In this document: one piece after another, positions 51,873 through 61,443 of the stretch
Layout of the letters: each line of letters starts with the position of its first letter
Numbering within the stretch: position 1 is the first letter of the stretch
From: Streptomyces sp. Go-475
Lineage (GTDB): Bacteria; Actinomycetota; Actinomycetes; Streptomycetales; Streptomycetaceae
DNA: 64,000 nucleotides
NCBI RefSeq assembly: GCF_003330845.1
Contig: NZ_CP026121.1
Coordinates: 7,173,501 to 7,237,500 of the forward strand
Reading direction: 5' to 3'
Notes under the pieces: generated by a model
Told to the model about the DNA's origin: nothing
The model's database searches: none
Seen by the model: the letters and a program-made list of their open reading frames with translations, nothing else
Position numbers and translations under genes: made by a program

Positions 51873-54229
51873 CGTCCCGCCCCGCCGACGAGGCCCGCCG
51901 CGCCCTGCGGGCAGCCCGAGAGCGAGCGCCCCAGCCCCCGCGCTCGACGCCCCCTCCACCACCCACTGCCGACCAGGAGACACCCCGCCCGGGGGACGTG
52001 GCACGCGAGGCGCTGCGGAGGGCGGTGTCCGAGCATCGGGGGAGTGGCTGGGGTGGCGAGGACCGGGCGGGCGAGCAGGGTGCGGTCGCGGGGAGCGGCT
52101 GGGGTGGTGACGGCCGGGTCAGCGGGCAGGACGCGGTGGAGGACGCCGGTGCGTCTGAGGACGCCCGTGCGCCCGAGGACCCCGCTGCGCCCGAGGACGC
52201 CCAGGCGGTGGGGGCGCCGCCGGAGCCGGCAGCGCCTGGCGATCCGCAGGAGGGCCGCACGGGGGCCGTCCCGGCCGACGCCCACCCTGGGGAGGAAGCC
52301 GAGCAGGCCTCGACGGCCGGCCGTGACACCGACGGGCCCGGGCCCCGCGCGGCGGACGTCGCACGTGAGGCGCTGCGCGCCGCTCGGGACGACGCGCGGC
52401 GGGCCCGGGAGGAGACCGAGCGGGAAGGGGCCCGGCGGAGGCGCCGGGCCCGGCAGAGCGCCGTGGACGACAGAGCCGCGGCCGCGCGGCGAGCGCGGGA
52501 CCGCGGCGCCGGTGGGTCAGTGCGTGACGTACGCCCGTTGCTGTCCGGCGCTTTCCGACTGCCGGGCCTGCCGGATGCGACGCCTGACGACCGGCCCGAC
52601 GCGCCCCCCGGCGACCGACCGGGCGCGACCCCTTACACCCTGGAGGGCTTGGCGGACGAGGCCGGTGATCAGGAGCCCTGGGGGAGTGGGCCCGTGTCCG
52701 GCGACCACGTGCCCCAAGACCCCGCGTCGGAGTCCGGCGACCCAGTGTCGGCGCCCGGCGCCTCCGAGTCGGAGTCCGGCGCCTCCGGGTCGGAGTCCGG
52801 CGACCCCGGGTCGGAGTCCGGCGACCCCGGGTCGGAGTTCGGCGCCCCCGCGTCCCGGCCCTCCGTGCCGGCGTTCGACCCACCGTCGGACGCCCCGGAG
52901 TCCGACCCACCGTCGGAACCGGCTCCGACGTCGGCCTCCACCCGTCCCACCCCCCACACAGCCCCCCGTTCGATGGCCGCCCCCCACCGCGACAGTGACC
53001 TCCGTCGTACCTTCCCGCCCTTCCCGGCCCGGGAGGGCGAGACCTTCGCCGAGAGCTGGTGGGGGAACGCCTGGGTCGGTGCGCTGGAGCAGGGGGCGTT
53101 GGATGCCAAGCGGCTGGAGCGCGGGCGGGGGTATGCCGAGCGGGGGCATGTCGACGCCATCACGGTGACGCCCGGTCTCGTCCTGGCCTACGTGCGCGGC
53201 AGCCGCCCGCGCCCGTACCGCGTCCAGCTACGGCTGCGCACCCTCGGCGACACCGACTGGGACCGGTTCCTGGACGCCGCCGCCGACCGGCCCGGCCACA
53301 TCGCCGCGCTGCTCGACAAGGAGATGCCGCAGTCCCTGGCCGACTGCGGCGTGCCCCTGCTCCCCGGCCCGGGCGACCTCGAGCCGCGCTGCAGTTGCCC
53401 CGACCGCGGCCACCCCTGCAAGCACGCCGCCGCCCTCTGCTACCAGACCGCCCGGCTGCTCGACGCCGATCCCTTCGTCCTGCTCCTGCTGCGCGGCCGC
53501 GGCGAACGCGAACTGCTCGACGCGCTGTCCCGGCTGAGCGCCACCCGCGCGGCGCGCGCCGCCCAGGACCGTAAACCGGCCCCGACGCCCGGGGTACGGG
53601 CGAGTGACGTCCTCGCGCCGCGCACCCTCCCGCCCCTTCCGGCGCCGCTGCCCGCGCCCCCGCACCCCGAGCAGCCCCCGGCCTACCCGGCCGCCCCCGG
53701 CGGCCCGGATCCCTTCGCCCTGGACCAGCTGGCCACGGACGCCGCCGCCCGGGCGCACGCCCTGCTCACCACCGGCCGCGACCCGGTCGGCCAGCTCACC
53801 CTCTGGCAGGACGCGGTGCGCTTGGCCGCGGCCCGTCCCGGCTCGGGCCTCACCGCCGGCACCCGGGCGCTCTACTCCTCCCTGGCCGCCGCAGCGGGCC
53901 GTACGCCGTCCGACCTGGCCCGCGCGGTCGCGGCCTGGCGGCAGGGCGGGCTGGAAGGCCTCGCCGTACTGGAGGAGCCGTGGGACCCGCCGGCCGGGCG
54001 GTTCGACCGGGCCCGGCCGCTCCTCCTCGCCGCCGACCTGCCCGCGTTCCGGCCCTGGCGCAACCACCTCACCCACCCCCGGGGCCACGTCCAGCTCCGC
54101 CTCGGCCGTGACGGCCTGTGGTACGCCTACGAGTCCGAGCCCGGCCAGGACGACTGGTGGCCGCGCGGCACCCCGGACCTGGATCCGGTCGGCGCACTGA
54201 CGGGCCTCGGGTTTTCCGGCGAACTCTGA
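51869..54229 (+). CDS. SWIM zinc-finger protein partnered with the SNF2 ATPase
   Basis: A 786-residue protein. The first 375 residues are low-complexity Ala/Glu/Pro/Asp-rich, with a Ser/Glu/Gly/Asp repeat (SESGDPGSESGDPGSE) near 290-330. The folded part begins at RRTFPPFPAREGETFAESWW. The SWIM motif is Cys508, Cys510, Cys517, His519 in CSCPDRGHPCKH. SWIM domains bind nucleic acid or proteins. Its ATGA start overlaps the helicase stop, so it is a cofactor of that ATPase. The disordered N terminus is much longer than needed for the SWIM fold. Confidence 0.9.
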   Translation: MTSRPADEARRALRAARERAPQPPRSTPPPPPTADQETPRPGDVAREALRRAVSEHRGSGWGGEDRAGEQGAVAGSGWGGDGRVSGQDAVEDAGASEDARAPEDPAAPEDAQAVGAPPEPAAPGDPQEGRTGAVPADAHPGEEAEQASTAGRDTDGPGPRAADVAREALRAARDDARRAREETEREGARRRRRARQSAVDDRAAAARRARDRGAGGSVRDVRPLLSGAFRLPGLPDATPDDRPDAPPGDRPGATPYTLEGLADEAGDQEPWGSGPVSGDHVPQDPASESGDPVSAPGASESESGASGSESGDPGSESGDPGSEFGAPASRPSVPAFDPPSDAPESDPPSEPAPTSASTRPTPHTAPRSMAAPHRDSDLRRTFPPFPAREGETFAESWWGNAWVGALEQGALDAKRLERGRGYAERGHVDAITVTPGLVLAYVRGSRPRPYRVQLRLRTLGDTDWDRFLDAAADRPGHIAALLDKEMPQSLADCGVPLLPGPGDLEPRCSCPDRGHPCKHAAALCYQTARLLDADPFVLLLLRGRGERELLDALSRLSATRAARAAQDRKPAPTPGVRASDVLAPRTLPPLPAPLPAPPHPEQPPAYPAAPGGPDPFALDQLATDAAARAHALLTTGRDPVGQLTLWQDAVRLAAARPGSGLTAGTRALYSSLAAAAGRTPSDLARAVAAWRQGGLEGLAVLEEPWDPPAGRFDRARPLLLAADLPAFRPWRNHLTHPRGHVQLRLGRDGLWYAYESEPGQDDWWPRGTPDLDPVGALTGLGFSGEL

Positions 54230-54347
54230 GGGGCCGCCTGTCGACGGGTCAACTCCCCGGCGGTTCAGGCACGATCTTCCGAGAGGCCGGTTCAGTGCCT
54301 GTTTGCGATCCCGGGTTTTGAGTAGCTTTGTGCCCTAAGCTGGCTGA

Positions 54348-55226
54348 GTGTCCGAGGATGCCGGGCAGGCTGTGGAGCGTGCGTGCGTGGGGTGTGGGAG
54401 TCGGCTGAGGCCGGGTGCTCCGCCTTGGGCGAGGTTCTGCTCTACGGCGTGTCGTGCCAGGCAGTGGCGTCGGGACCTACGGTTGCGCAAGCGGGTGGCT
54501 GCGGAACTGGGTGGCGCCGGTCGTGCCGAGTGCCCCGAGCGGGACAACTTGGGTCGCGAGGGTGGACCGCCGTTCGAACGCGGTCTTGCGTTCGTCGCGG
54601 CGGCCGGCCGGGTCGTCCCCGGGATGCGCGACCGCCAGCTCGGCGACGACGAACGCGTGATCGTGCACGAGAACGTCGCACGCGTGAGGGCGACGCCGGA
54701 CTGGATCGAGACGGCCGTGGACACCGGCAAGGTCGACGTCGACGGCGAACTGGCCAAGCTCCTGCAGGGTGAATGGCCGATGCCCCGTGCCTCCGAGCGC
54801 AGATCGCCGGCGGCCCAGCGACACGCCGACACCGTCCGGTTCGTGCCCTTCGAAGCCCGGCCGGCCGGACTGACCTTTGTCCAGCTGGTCAGATCCAGGG
54901 AACTCTCCCCTCACCAGACCCGCGCGGGGCTTGCCTGCCTGCGGGACATCATCACCGAACGCGGCTGGCCGCCGCTGATCTGGACGAAGAAGGACGGCTA
55001 CAAGTTCTGCGCCGACCCCGTCGAACTCCAGGCATACGAGATCGCGATCATCCGGGGCAAGCTCACCGAGATCCGCCGGTTCATCACCGGAACCGTCGCC
55101 CCGCACGCGGCCCTCCAGCCCAAAGGCCGGTGGATCAAACACCTCAACACCCAGCTCAACTCGGTCGAGTCGACACTCGACGTCATCGCCGACTACACCG
55201 ACGCCGACGCCCGCCCCCGTCTTTGA
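54348..55226 (+). CDS. RacP-like protein with N-terminal zinc ribbon
   Basis: A 292-residue protein. Four cysteines (CVGCGSRLRPG ... FCSTACRAR) form a zinc ribbon at the N terminus. The C-terminal 130 residues (LTFVQLVRSRELSPHQTRAG, then DIITERGWPPLIWTKKDGYKF) match the RacP-type winged-helix proteins that occur on Streptomyces mobile elements (from memory). The GTG start lacks a ribosome site. It stops 11 bp before the transposase ATG, too little space for a normal IS left end, so it may belong to the same element. Confidence 0.65.
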   Translation: MSEDAGQAVERACVGCGSRLRPGAPPWARFCSTACRARQWRRDLRLRKRVAAELGGAGRAECPERDNLGREGGPPFERGLAFVAAAGRVVPGMRDRQLGDDERVIVHENVARVRATPDWIETAVDTGKVDVDGELAKLLQGEWPMPRASERRSPAAQRHADTVRFVPFEARPAGLTFVQLVRSRELSPHQTRAGLACLRDIITERGWPPLIWTKKDGYKFCADPVELQAYEIAIIRGKLTEIRRFITGTVAPHAALQPKGRWIKHLNTQLNSVESTLDVIADYTDADARPRL

Positions 55227-55237
55227 GGGAGGCAACG

Positions 55238-56071
55238 ATGCCGCGCAGGCGCTGCTACCCCTCTGACACCTGGGACGACGAATGGGCGCTGATCGAACCA
55301 CTGCTGCCGGTCCCGGCCTGTGAGCCCCCGGCCGGCGGCCGTCCGGAGAAGCACCCCCGCCGGGCGATCGTGGACGCCATCCGCTACGTCGTGGATACGG
55401 GCTGCAAGTGGAGGGCCCTGCGCAAGGACTTCCCGTCCTGGCGCACGTGTTACGGGTTCATGGCCCGCTGGGCCGCCTGCGGCGTCATCCGGCAGATCCG
55501 TGACCAGCTCCGCAAACGGATCCGCCGCGAGATGGGCAAGGCGCCCGGAGCGGTCGCCACCGTCATCGACTCGCAGTCGGTCAAGGCCGCCGAGACCGTC
55601 GGCAAGGACTCCCGCGGCTACGACGCCGACAAGAAGATCAACGGCCGCAGGCGACACCTGGTCGTGGACACCAAGGGCCTGCCGCTCTTCGTCATGGTCA
55701 CCCCGGCCGACATGACCGACCGCACCGCGGCCAAGGAAGTACTGTTCCGGCTGCGGCTGATGCACCCCGAGATCACCATCGTCTGGGCCGACTCCGCCTA
55801 TGCCGGACAGCTCGTCGACTGGGCGAAGACCTTCCTGGGCTTGACGATCAAGACCGTCAGCCGGCCGAAGAACGTCCCCGGGTTCGTCGTCCTGCCCCGG
55901 CGCTGGGTCGTCGAACGTTCGCATGCGTGGGTCATGCATGCCCGCAGACACGCGCGTGACTACGAACGGCTCGTCCAACACTCGGAATCGCTCATCACCC
56001 GCCGAAGCTCTCGCAGGAGCGGACAGCCGGCCTCCCGCGAGGCCCACCGCGACCGATCCGATCGGCACTGA
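55238..56071 (+). CDS. IS5-family transposase, intact
   Basis: A 277-residue DDE transposase in one frame: DEWALIEPLLPVP and CKWRALRKDFPSWRTCYGF at the N terminus, catalytic Asp in TVIDSQSVKAAETVG, second Asp in IVWADSAYAGQ and Glu in RRWVVERSHAWVMHARR. GAGGGAGG precedes the ATG. No convincing terminal inverted repeats were found. A direct repeat TCGACGGGTC lies at 54241-54250 and 56147-56156, bracketing this gene and the RacP-like gene. Confidence 0.9.
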   Translation: MPRRRCYPSDTWDDEWALIEPLLPVPACEPPAGGRPEKHPRRAIVDAIRYVVDTGCKWRALRKDFPSWRTCYGFMARWAACGVIRQIRDQLRKRIRREMGKAPGAVATVIDSQSVKAAETVGKDSRGYDADKKINGRRRHLVVDTKGLPLFVMVTPADMTDRTAAKEVLFRLRLMHPEITIVWADSAYAGQLVDWAKTFLGLTIKTVSRPKNVPGFVVLPRRWVVERSHAWVMHARRHARDYERLVQHSESLITRRSSRRSGQPASREAHRDRSDRH

Positions 56072-56170
56072 CGGTCAGCAGTGCCACCGAGAAGTCACCG
56101 GGTCCTCAAGTCAACCCAATTCGTCCACCAGGCCGGCACGCTCTGCTCGACGGGTCTGTAGTGTGCGGCA

Positions 56171-56734
56171 ATGACAAGAAGCGAGCGGCTCGCGGAGCAG
56201 TTGGACTGGTACTGGCGCAAGAACCTGCGGCCACGGCTGGACGGTCTTACCGACGAGGAGTACTTCTGGGAGCCGGTGCGCGGCTGCTGGAGCATCCGCC
56301 CACGTGGCACGTCGGCCGCACCGATGTCGGCGGGTTCAGGGGAGTGGACGATGGACTTCGCGTCCCCTGCCCCGGAGCCGGCGCCGGTGACCACGATTGC
56401 CTGGCGGCTGGCGCACATCATCGTCTCGTGCCTGGCCTATCGGGTCGAATGGTACTTCGACGGCCAGGACTTCGACGCCGAGGCGTTCGCCTACGCGGGG
56501 ACCGCTGACGAGGCGCTAAAACAGCTCGATGAGTTGTACGGGAGATGGAACGCGGGGGTCCGCGAACTCTCGGACGCTGACCTGGGCAATCCGCCCGCGA
56601 TGGGTCCCGAGCCGTATCCCATGGAGAACAGGGTCCTGCACGTCAACAGGGAGCTGATCCATCACGGCGCCGAAATTTCCCTGCTGCGCGACCTCTACCG
56701 CTGGCAGGACGGAGCCGCGCCGCACCGAATATGA
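56171..56734 (+). CDS. DinB-family protein
   Basis: A 187-residue four-helix protein of the DinB/mycothiol-dependent type: MTRSERLAEQLDWYWRKNLR, the first metal-ligand His in TIAWRLAHIIVSCLAYR, and the second His pair in HVNRELIHHGAEISLLRDLY. Such proteins are metal-dependent transferases or hydrolases. Without adjacent genes its substrate is unknown. The start ATG has no clear ribosome site (leaderless translation is possible). Confidence 0.85.
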   Translation: MTRSERLAEQLDWYWRKNLRPRLDGLTDEEYFWEPVRGCWSIRPRGTSAAPMSAGSGEWTMDFASPAPEPAPVTTIAWRLAHIIVSCLAYRVEWYFDGQDFDAEAFAYAGTADEALKQLDELYGRWNAGVRELSDADLGNPPAMGPEPYPMENRVLHVNRELIHHGAEISLLRDLYRWQDGAAPHRI

Positions 56735-56861
56735 GCCGGGTGCGGTGAGCAGCAGTCGACCAGCCGCCCCCGCCAACCAAACCCCGCCGTTCGAATTCTG
56801 AGCTGGGCAAACGCCCAGACACCGCAAGTGGTCATGTCATGTTCAGCTCAGAAACAGGCAC

Positions 56862-57596
56862 TCAGAACGCCGTGTAGCCGCCGTCCACGGGCAGGACGGC
56901 GCCGGTGATGTACGACGACTCCGGGCAGGCGAGGAAGAGGACCGCGTCGGCGATCTCCTCGGGTGTGGCGAGGCGGCCGATCGGGATCGAGTCTTCCCGG
57001 CTGCGACGGTAGGCGGCGGGATCGGGCCGTCGTTGGAACGCCGCCTCGATGACGGGTGTCATGGTCAGACCGGGCGCCACCACGTTGACGCGGATGCCGC
57101 GGTCCGCCCATTCGACGGCGGCGCCGCGCGCCAGCGCGATGAGGCCGCCCTTGGCCGCGGAGTACATGGTCTGGTTCGGCATACCGACCATGCCGAGCCG
57201 CGAGCTGACGCACACCATCGACGCCCCCGACTCCGGCGCGAGCGGCATCAGGTGCTTCATGACCAGGAACGCGCTCAGCAGGTTGCCGTGCAGCACCTCA
57301 CGCGCGTCGTCGTAGCTCATGTCCTGCAGCGGACTGGACGCCTGGTGTCCGTGGCAGAGGACGACGACACCGACCTCTCCCAGGTGATCCGCCGCGCGGT
57401 CGGCGAGCGTCGAGACGAAGTCCTCGTCGTTGAGGTCCCCTGGCAGGTAGACGTCGCCCGCACTGCCGTCGGGGACCTCGGCTCGCCGTCCGGTGAGCAG
57501 GAGGTTGGCGCCCTCGCGGCGGAAATGGGAGGTGACCGCCCTGCCGATCCCGCTCGACGCACCCGTGATCACAGCATTGACATCGCGAAGTCTCAT
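56862..57596 (-). CDS. SDR-family dehydrogenase in a catabolic operon
   Basis: A 244-residue SDR: TGASSGIGRAVTSHFRREG, VSSRLGMVGMPNQTMYSAAKGG with Ser, Tyr and Lys, PGLTMTPVIEAAF, and C-terminal VLPVDGGYTAF. GAGGAGG precedes the ATG at 57594-57596. It is the last gene of the row that begins with the ABC importer, 50 bp after the cupin gene. It would oxidise or reduce an intermediate of the imported compound. Confidence 0.88.
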   Translation of the reverse strand: MRLRDVNAVITGASSGIGRAVTSHFRREGANLLLTGRRAEVPDGSAGDVYLPGDLNDEDFVSTLADRAADHLGEVGVVVLCHGHQASSPLQDMSYDDAREVLHGNLLSAFLVMKHLMPLAPESGASMVCVSSRLGMVGMPNQTMYSAAKGGLIALARGAAVEWADRGIRVNVVAPGLTMTPVIEAAFQRRPDPAAYRRSREDSIPIGRLATPEEIADAVLFLACPESSYITGAVLPVDGGYTAF

Positions 57597-57646
57597 GTAT
57601 GCCTCCTCGGCTGGCTGGGATCGACTGAGCGGAAGCCGTGAGGCCG

Positions 57647-57997
57647 TCACCTGCCGATGCTGTACACCTTGCGGATCGTCTCCTTGACGTCCCAGCGGCC
57701 GGACCAGCCCTTGGGCTGGACGATGACGTCACCGGCCGATATCTCGAAGGTCTCACCCGTCGCGGCGTCGGTGATGATCGCGCGGCCGCTCAGGATGTAG
57801 CAGGTCTCGGTGTCCTCGCGCTCCTCGACAGGCCACCCGCCGGGCTGGGACTCCCAGACGCCCGCCAGGACCGTCTCATCGGTGTCGAAGCGGAGACGGC
57901 CCAACTGCGGGTCGCCGGAGTCCGCACCAGGGCGCTGACCGATCGGCTCGAGATCCCCGGTGATCCTCGCGGCGGGAACGTGGACGAAAGCGGACAT
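57647..57997 (-). CDS. small cupin protein (EutQ/DUF861-like)
   Basis: A 116-residue cupin: GVWESQPGGWPVEEREDTET, YILSGRAIITD, GETFEISAGDVIVQPKGWSG and WDVKETIRKVYSI. This is the DUF861 subgroup found with amine and ureide catabolism. GAGGAGT precedes the ATG at 57995-57997. It lies between aldehyde dehydrogenase and SDR genes of the same strand. Confidence 0.85.
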   Translation of the reverse strand: MSAFVHVPAARITGDLEPIGQRPGADSGDPQLGRLRFDTDETVLAGVWESQPGGWPVEEREDTETCYILSGRAIITDAATGETFEISAGDVIVQPKGWSGRWDVKETIRKVYSIGR

Positions 57998-58099
57998 CAA
58001 TGACTCCTCATCTCTAGGGATCGATTCCTCTACGGGGATCGACAGGAATGTGGGTGCCTCGGCCTTGCCTTCATCGCGGCCCGGCACCCAGGCGCGTCG

Positions 58100-59554
58100 T
58101 TATGCCACGGGGACGGCGATGTACTTGTATTCGAGGAATTCGCCGATGCCGACGGTGCCGCCTTCGCGGCCGAGGCCGGACTGCTTGATGCCGCCGAAGG
58201 GGGCTGCGGGGTTGGAGACGAGGCCGGTGTTGAGGCCGATCATGCCGCTTTCGAGGCGTTCGGCGACGCGCAGGGCGCGGTCGAGGTTCTGGGTGAACAG
58301 GTAGGCGGCCAGGCCGAATTCGGTGTTGTTGGCGGCGGTGATGGCCTGGTCCTCGGTGTCGAAGGTGAGGATGGCGGCGACGGGGCCGAAGACTTCGGTG
58401 TCGTTGATGGCGGCGTCGGGGGTGATGCCGGTGAGGACGGTGGGCGGGTAGAAGCAGCCGGGTCCTTCGGGGAGTTGGCCGCCGGTGAGGACGGTGGCGC
58501 CGCGCTTGACGGCGTCTTGGACGATGTCGTGGGCCTTGCTGCGGCCGGCGGTGTCGATGAGGGGGCCGACGTCGGTGCCGGGGTGGGTGCCGTCGCCGAC
58601 TTTGAGCTGGGCCATGCGGGCGGTCAGGCGCTGGGCGAACTCGTCGGCGATGGAGGTGTGGACGTAGATGCGGTTGGCGGCGCAGCAGGATTCGCCCATG
58701 TTGCGCATCTTGGCGACCATGGTGCCCTCGACGGCGGTGTCGAGGTCGGCGTCGTCGAAGACGATGAGGGGGGCGTTGCCGCCCAGTTCCATGCTGGTGC
58801 GGATGACGGTGTCGGCGCACTGGGCGAGCAGGATCCGGCCGACCTGGGTGGAGCCGGTGAAGGACAGCTTGCGGATGGCGCCGCCGCGCAGGAGGGGTTC
58901 GACGACCCCGGCGGCGTCGGAGGTGACGACGATGTTGAGCACGCCGGCCGGCAGACCCGCTTCGGTGAGGATCTGTGCCAGGGCGAGGCTGGTCAGGGGG
59001 GTCTGGGGGGCGGGTTTGAGGATCATGGTGCAGCCGGCGGCGATGGCGGGGCCGATCTTGCGGGTGCCCATGGCCAGGGGGAAGTTCCAGGGGGTGATGA
59101 GCAGGCAGGGGCCGACGGGCTGGCGGGTGACCAGCAGGCGGTTCTTGCCGTCGGGGGCGGTCATCATGCCGCCGTCGATGCGGACGGCTTCTTCGGAGAA
59201 CCAGCGGAAGAACTCGGCGCCGTAGGCGACTTCGGCGCGTGCCTCGGCCAGGGGCTTGCCCATCTCCAGGGTCATCAGCAGGGCGAGTTCTTCGGTGCGG
59301 GCGATGATGAGGTCGTAGGCGCGGCGCAGGATCTCGCTGCGCACGCGGGGTGGGGTGGCGGCCCAGGCGGGCTGGGCGGCGACCGCGGCCTCGGCGGCGC
59401 GGCGGCCGTCGGCGGGTGAGGCGTCGGCGACGCGGCACAGTTCCTCGCCGGTGGCGGGGTTGTCGACGGGCAGGGTCCGGCCGGACTCCGCGTCCTGCCA
59501 ACTCCCCCCGATGAACAGCTGCTTGGGAACATCACGGACGACGGTCGTGGTCAT
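58100..59554 (-). CDS. NAD(P)-dependent aldehyde dehydrogenase (succinate-semialdehyde type)
   Basis: A 484-residue aldehyde dehydrogenase: LITPWNFPLAMGTRKIGPAI, LSFTGSTQVGRIL, the general-base Glu in SMELGGNAPLIVFDDADLD, and the catalytic Cys in NMGESCCAANRIYVH. It resembles GabD-type succinate-semialdehyde dehydrogenases. ATG at 59552-59554, preceded by GAGGAGAAG. Next to a polyamine-type importer it may oxidise an amino-aldehyde or succinate semialdehyde derived from putrescine or GABA. Confidence 0.92.
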   Translation of the reverse strand: MTTTVVRDVPKQLFIGGSWQDAESGRTLPVDNPATGEELCRVADASPADGRRAAEAAVAAQPAWAATPPRVRSEILRRAYDLIIARTEELALLMTLEMGKPLAEARAEVAYGAEFFRWFSEEAVRIDGGMMTAPDGKNRLLVTRQPVGPCLLITPWNFPLAMGTRKIGPAIAAGCTMILKPAPQTPLTSLALAQILTEAGLPAGVLNIVVTSDAAGVVEPLLRGGAIRKLSFTGSTQVGRILLAQCADTVIRTSMELGGNAPLIVFDDADLDTAVEGTMVAKMRNMGESCCAANRIYVHTSIADEFAQRLTARMAQLKVGDGTHPGTDVGPLIDTAGRSKAHDIVQDAVKRGATVLTGGQLPEGPGCFYPPTVLTGITPDAAINDTEVFGPVAAILTFDTEDQAITAANNTEFGLAAYLFTQNLDRALRVAERLESGMIGLNTGLVSNPAAPFGGIKQSGLGREGGTVGIGEFLEYKYIAVPVA

Positions 59555-59695
59555 GGCTGACTTCTCCTCGGAATGTGAAAAGGCGGGTGCTGTTGCCCCG
59601 TGTTTCGCGGACGGACGTCGCACCGCGTCCGGTTGGTGGGCACCACACCTGCGGCCCGGGGGAGGCAGCAGGTGTGGGCCGCTCTGGGTCGCTGG

Positions 59696-60538
59696 TCAGG
59701 CGAGGGGTTCCGTCGGCAGGAGGCCGCCTTGCTGGTTGCGGTGGCCACCCAGCTTGCGGACGAGGGCGACCAGGGCGAGGGCCAGGATGGCCAGGGCGAT
59801 CAGGACGGCGCTGACGGCGGTGACGGTCGGATCGACGTCGAACTGCAGGGCGTTGTAGACGAGGACCGGCAGGGTGCGGGTGTCGGGGGTGGACAGGAAC
59901 TGGGCGATGAAGAACTCGTCGAAGCTGGTGATGAAGGAGAACACCGCGGCGGCGATCAGGCCGGGGGTGGCCAGGGGGAAGGTGATGCGCCGGGCGATGG
60001 TCATCCGGCTCGCGCCCATGCTGGCGGCGGCGTCCTCCAGCCGCTCGTCGATGCCCTTGAGGGTGGAGATCATGATGAGGATCGCCACCGGCGAGGCCAG
60101 CACGGTGTGGCCCAGGGCGATGGCCAGGGGACTGCCGAGCATGCCGACCGGCTCGAAGAACAGGAACAACCCGAGCGCGATGACCACCTGCGGGATGAGC
60201 ATGGGGGCCAGGACCAGTCCGTAGACGGCCGCGTGCAGGGGCAGCCGGCCACGGGCCAGGGCGGTCGCCGCGGTCACGCCCAGGATCAGGGAGAACACGG
60301 TGGTCAGTGCCGCGATGAGGCTGGACAGGGCGATGGAGGTGGCCCAGTTGCCGCCGGGTGCGGCCATCTGCTCGTACCAGCGGGTGCTGTAGTCCTTGGG
60401 CGGGAAGGTGCCGATGCCGTCGGCGCCGAAGGACGTGACCAGGATGATCACGATGGGCATCGCCAGGAACAGCAGGATGGCGGTGGCGCTCAGGGCCCGG
60501 CCGATGTGTCCGGCCCGGGTGGGGGGCAGTTCCATCAT
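59696..60538 (-). CDS. ABC importer permease 2 (PotC type)
   Basis: A 280-residue binding-protein-dependent permease with six hydrophobic segments and the EAA-loop-like DERLEDAAASMGASRMTIARR. Its ATG overlaps the stop of permease 1 by four bases (60535-60538). Together they form the channel of a spermidine/putrescine-type transporter. Confidence 0.92.
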   Translation of the reverse strand: MMELPPTRAGHIGRALSATAILLFLAMPIVIILVTSFGADGIGTFPPKDYSTRWYEQMAAPGGNWATSIALSSLIAALTTVFSLILGVTAATALARGRLPLHAAVYGLVLAPMLIPQVVIALGLFLFFEPVGMLGSPLAIALGHTVLASPVAILIMISTLKGIDERLEDAAASMGASRMTIARRITFPLATPGLIAAAVFSFITSFDEFFIAQFLSTPDTRTLPVLVYNALQFDVDPTVTAVSAVLIALAILALALVALVRKLGGHRNQQGGLLPTEPLA

Positions 60539-61440
60539 GAGCTGCCTCCTCGTGCTGCCGTCTTCTTCCGGCGGAGCTTGGCCAGGCCGAGGATGCCCAG
60601 GCCGGCGAAGGTGAGCAGGAGCAGGATGACGCCGAAGGCGGCGGCCGAGTTCCACTGGTCCTGCTTCATGACCTGCTGGTCGATCAGTGCGGCGACGACG
60701 GTCTGCTGGTCACCGCCCATCAGGGCGGGGGTGATGTAGTAGCCCAGGCAGAGGATGAAGCTCAGCAGCCCCGCCGTGCCGATACCCGGCGCGACCAGCG
60801 GCAGATACACCCTGACGAAGATCGTCCAACGGGAGGCACCGAACCCGGCGGCCGCGGCGAGCAGCCGACGGTCGACGCCCCGCATCACGCCCTGCAACAC
60901 CAGGACGGTGTAGGGGAGCATCACCGAGGTGGTACCGATCACCACACCCGTCTCGTTGTAGAGCAGCGAGTACGGCGCGCCGGGCATGTCCATGGAGGTC
61001 AGCAGTGTGTTGATCAGGCCGTGTTCACCGAGCATGATGATCCAGCCGTAGGTGCGCACCAGGGCGCTGATGAAGTGCGGCACGACCACGATCAGCATGG
61101 CCAGTGCGGCGAAGACGGGCCGCATGCGGGCGATGGCGTGGGCCAGGACGAAGCCCACCAGCAGGCTGAGTACCGCGGTCTCCGCCGAGATGCGCAGGGT
61201 GGACATCAGCACGGACAGGTTCGCGCCGCTGAGGGCGTCGGTGTACCAGTGCAGGGTGAACCCGCCGCTGTCGCCCTTCAGGCTCAGCGAGAGCACGCCG
61301 ACGATCGGGTAGACGAACAGCACGAGGAGGAACACCGTGACGGGGACGGCGTTGACCAGGGCGATGCGGGAGCGGTGTCCGCGCTTGGCGGACGTTTTCC
61401 TCACGGGCACCTTGGCGGGTGCGAGAGCGGTGCCGGCCAT
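60535..61440 (-). CDS. ABC importer permease 1 (PotB type)
   Basis: A 301-residue permease with six hydrophobic segments; EAA-like segment DRRLLAAAAGFGASRWTIF. A basic N-terminal tail (KTSAKRGHRSRIALVN) precedes the first helix. It follows the ATPase gene by three bases and is coupled to permease 2. Confidence 0.92.
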   Translation of the reverse strand: MAGTALAPAKVPVRKTSAKRGHRSRIALVNAVPVTVFLLVLFVYPIVGVLSLSLKGDSGGFTLHWYTDALSGANLSVLMSTLRISAETAVLSLLVGFVLAHAIARMRPVFAALAMLIVVVPHFISALVRTYGWIIMLGEHGLINTLLTSMDMPGAPYSLLYNETGVVIGTTSVMLPYTVLVLQGVMRGVDRRLLAAAAGFGASRWTIFVRVYLPLVAPGIGTAGLLSFILCLGYYITPALMGGDQQTVVAALIDQQVMKQDQWNSAAAFGVILLLLTFAGLGILGLAKLRRKKTAARGGSS

Positions 61441-61443
61441 GAC

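Larger units (their letters stand above)
54241..56156. mobile_element. putative mobile unit carrying the RacP-like gene and an IS5 transposase
   Basis: Both genes lie between identical 10-mers TCGACGGGTC. The unit separates the SNF2/SWIM pair from unrelated genes. True ends are not proven, because no paired inverted repeats were seen. Confidence 0.35.

Noticed and set aside
48261..52004. 1247-codon minus-strand open frame opposite the SNF2 helicase
   Set aside because: It is antisense to clear ROK, membrane and helicase coding sequence, and its translation is Val/Gly/Arg/Gln-rich without domains.
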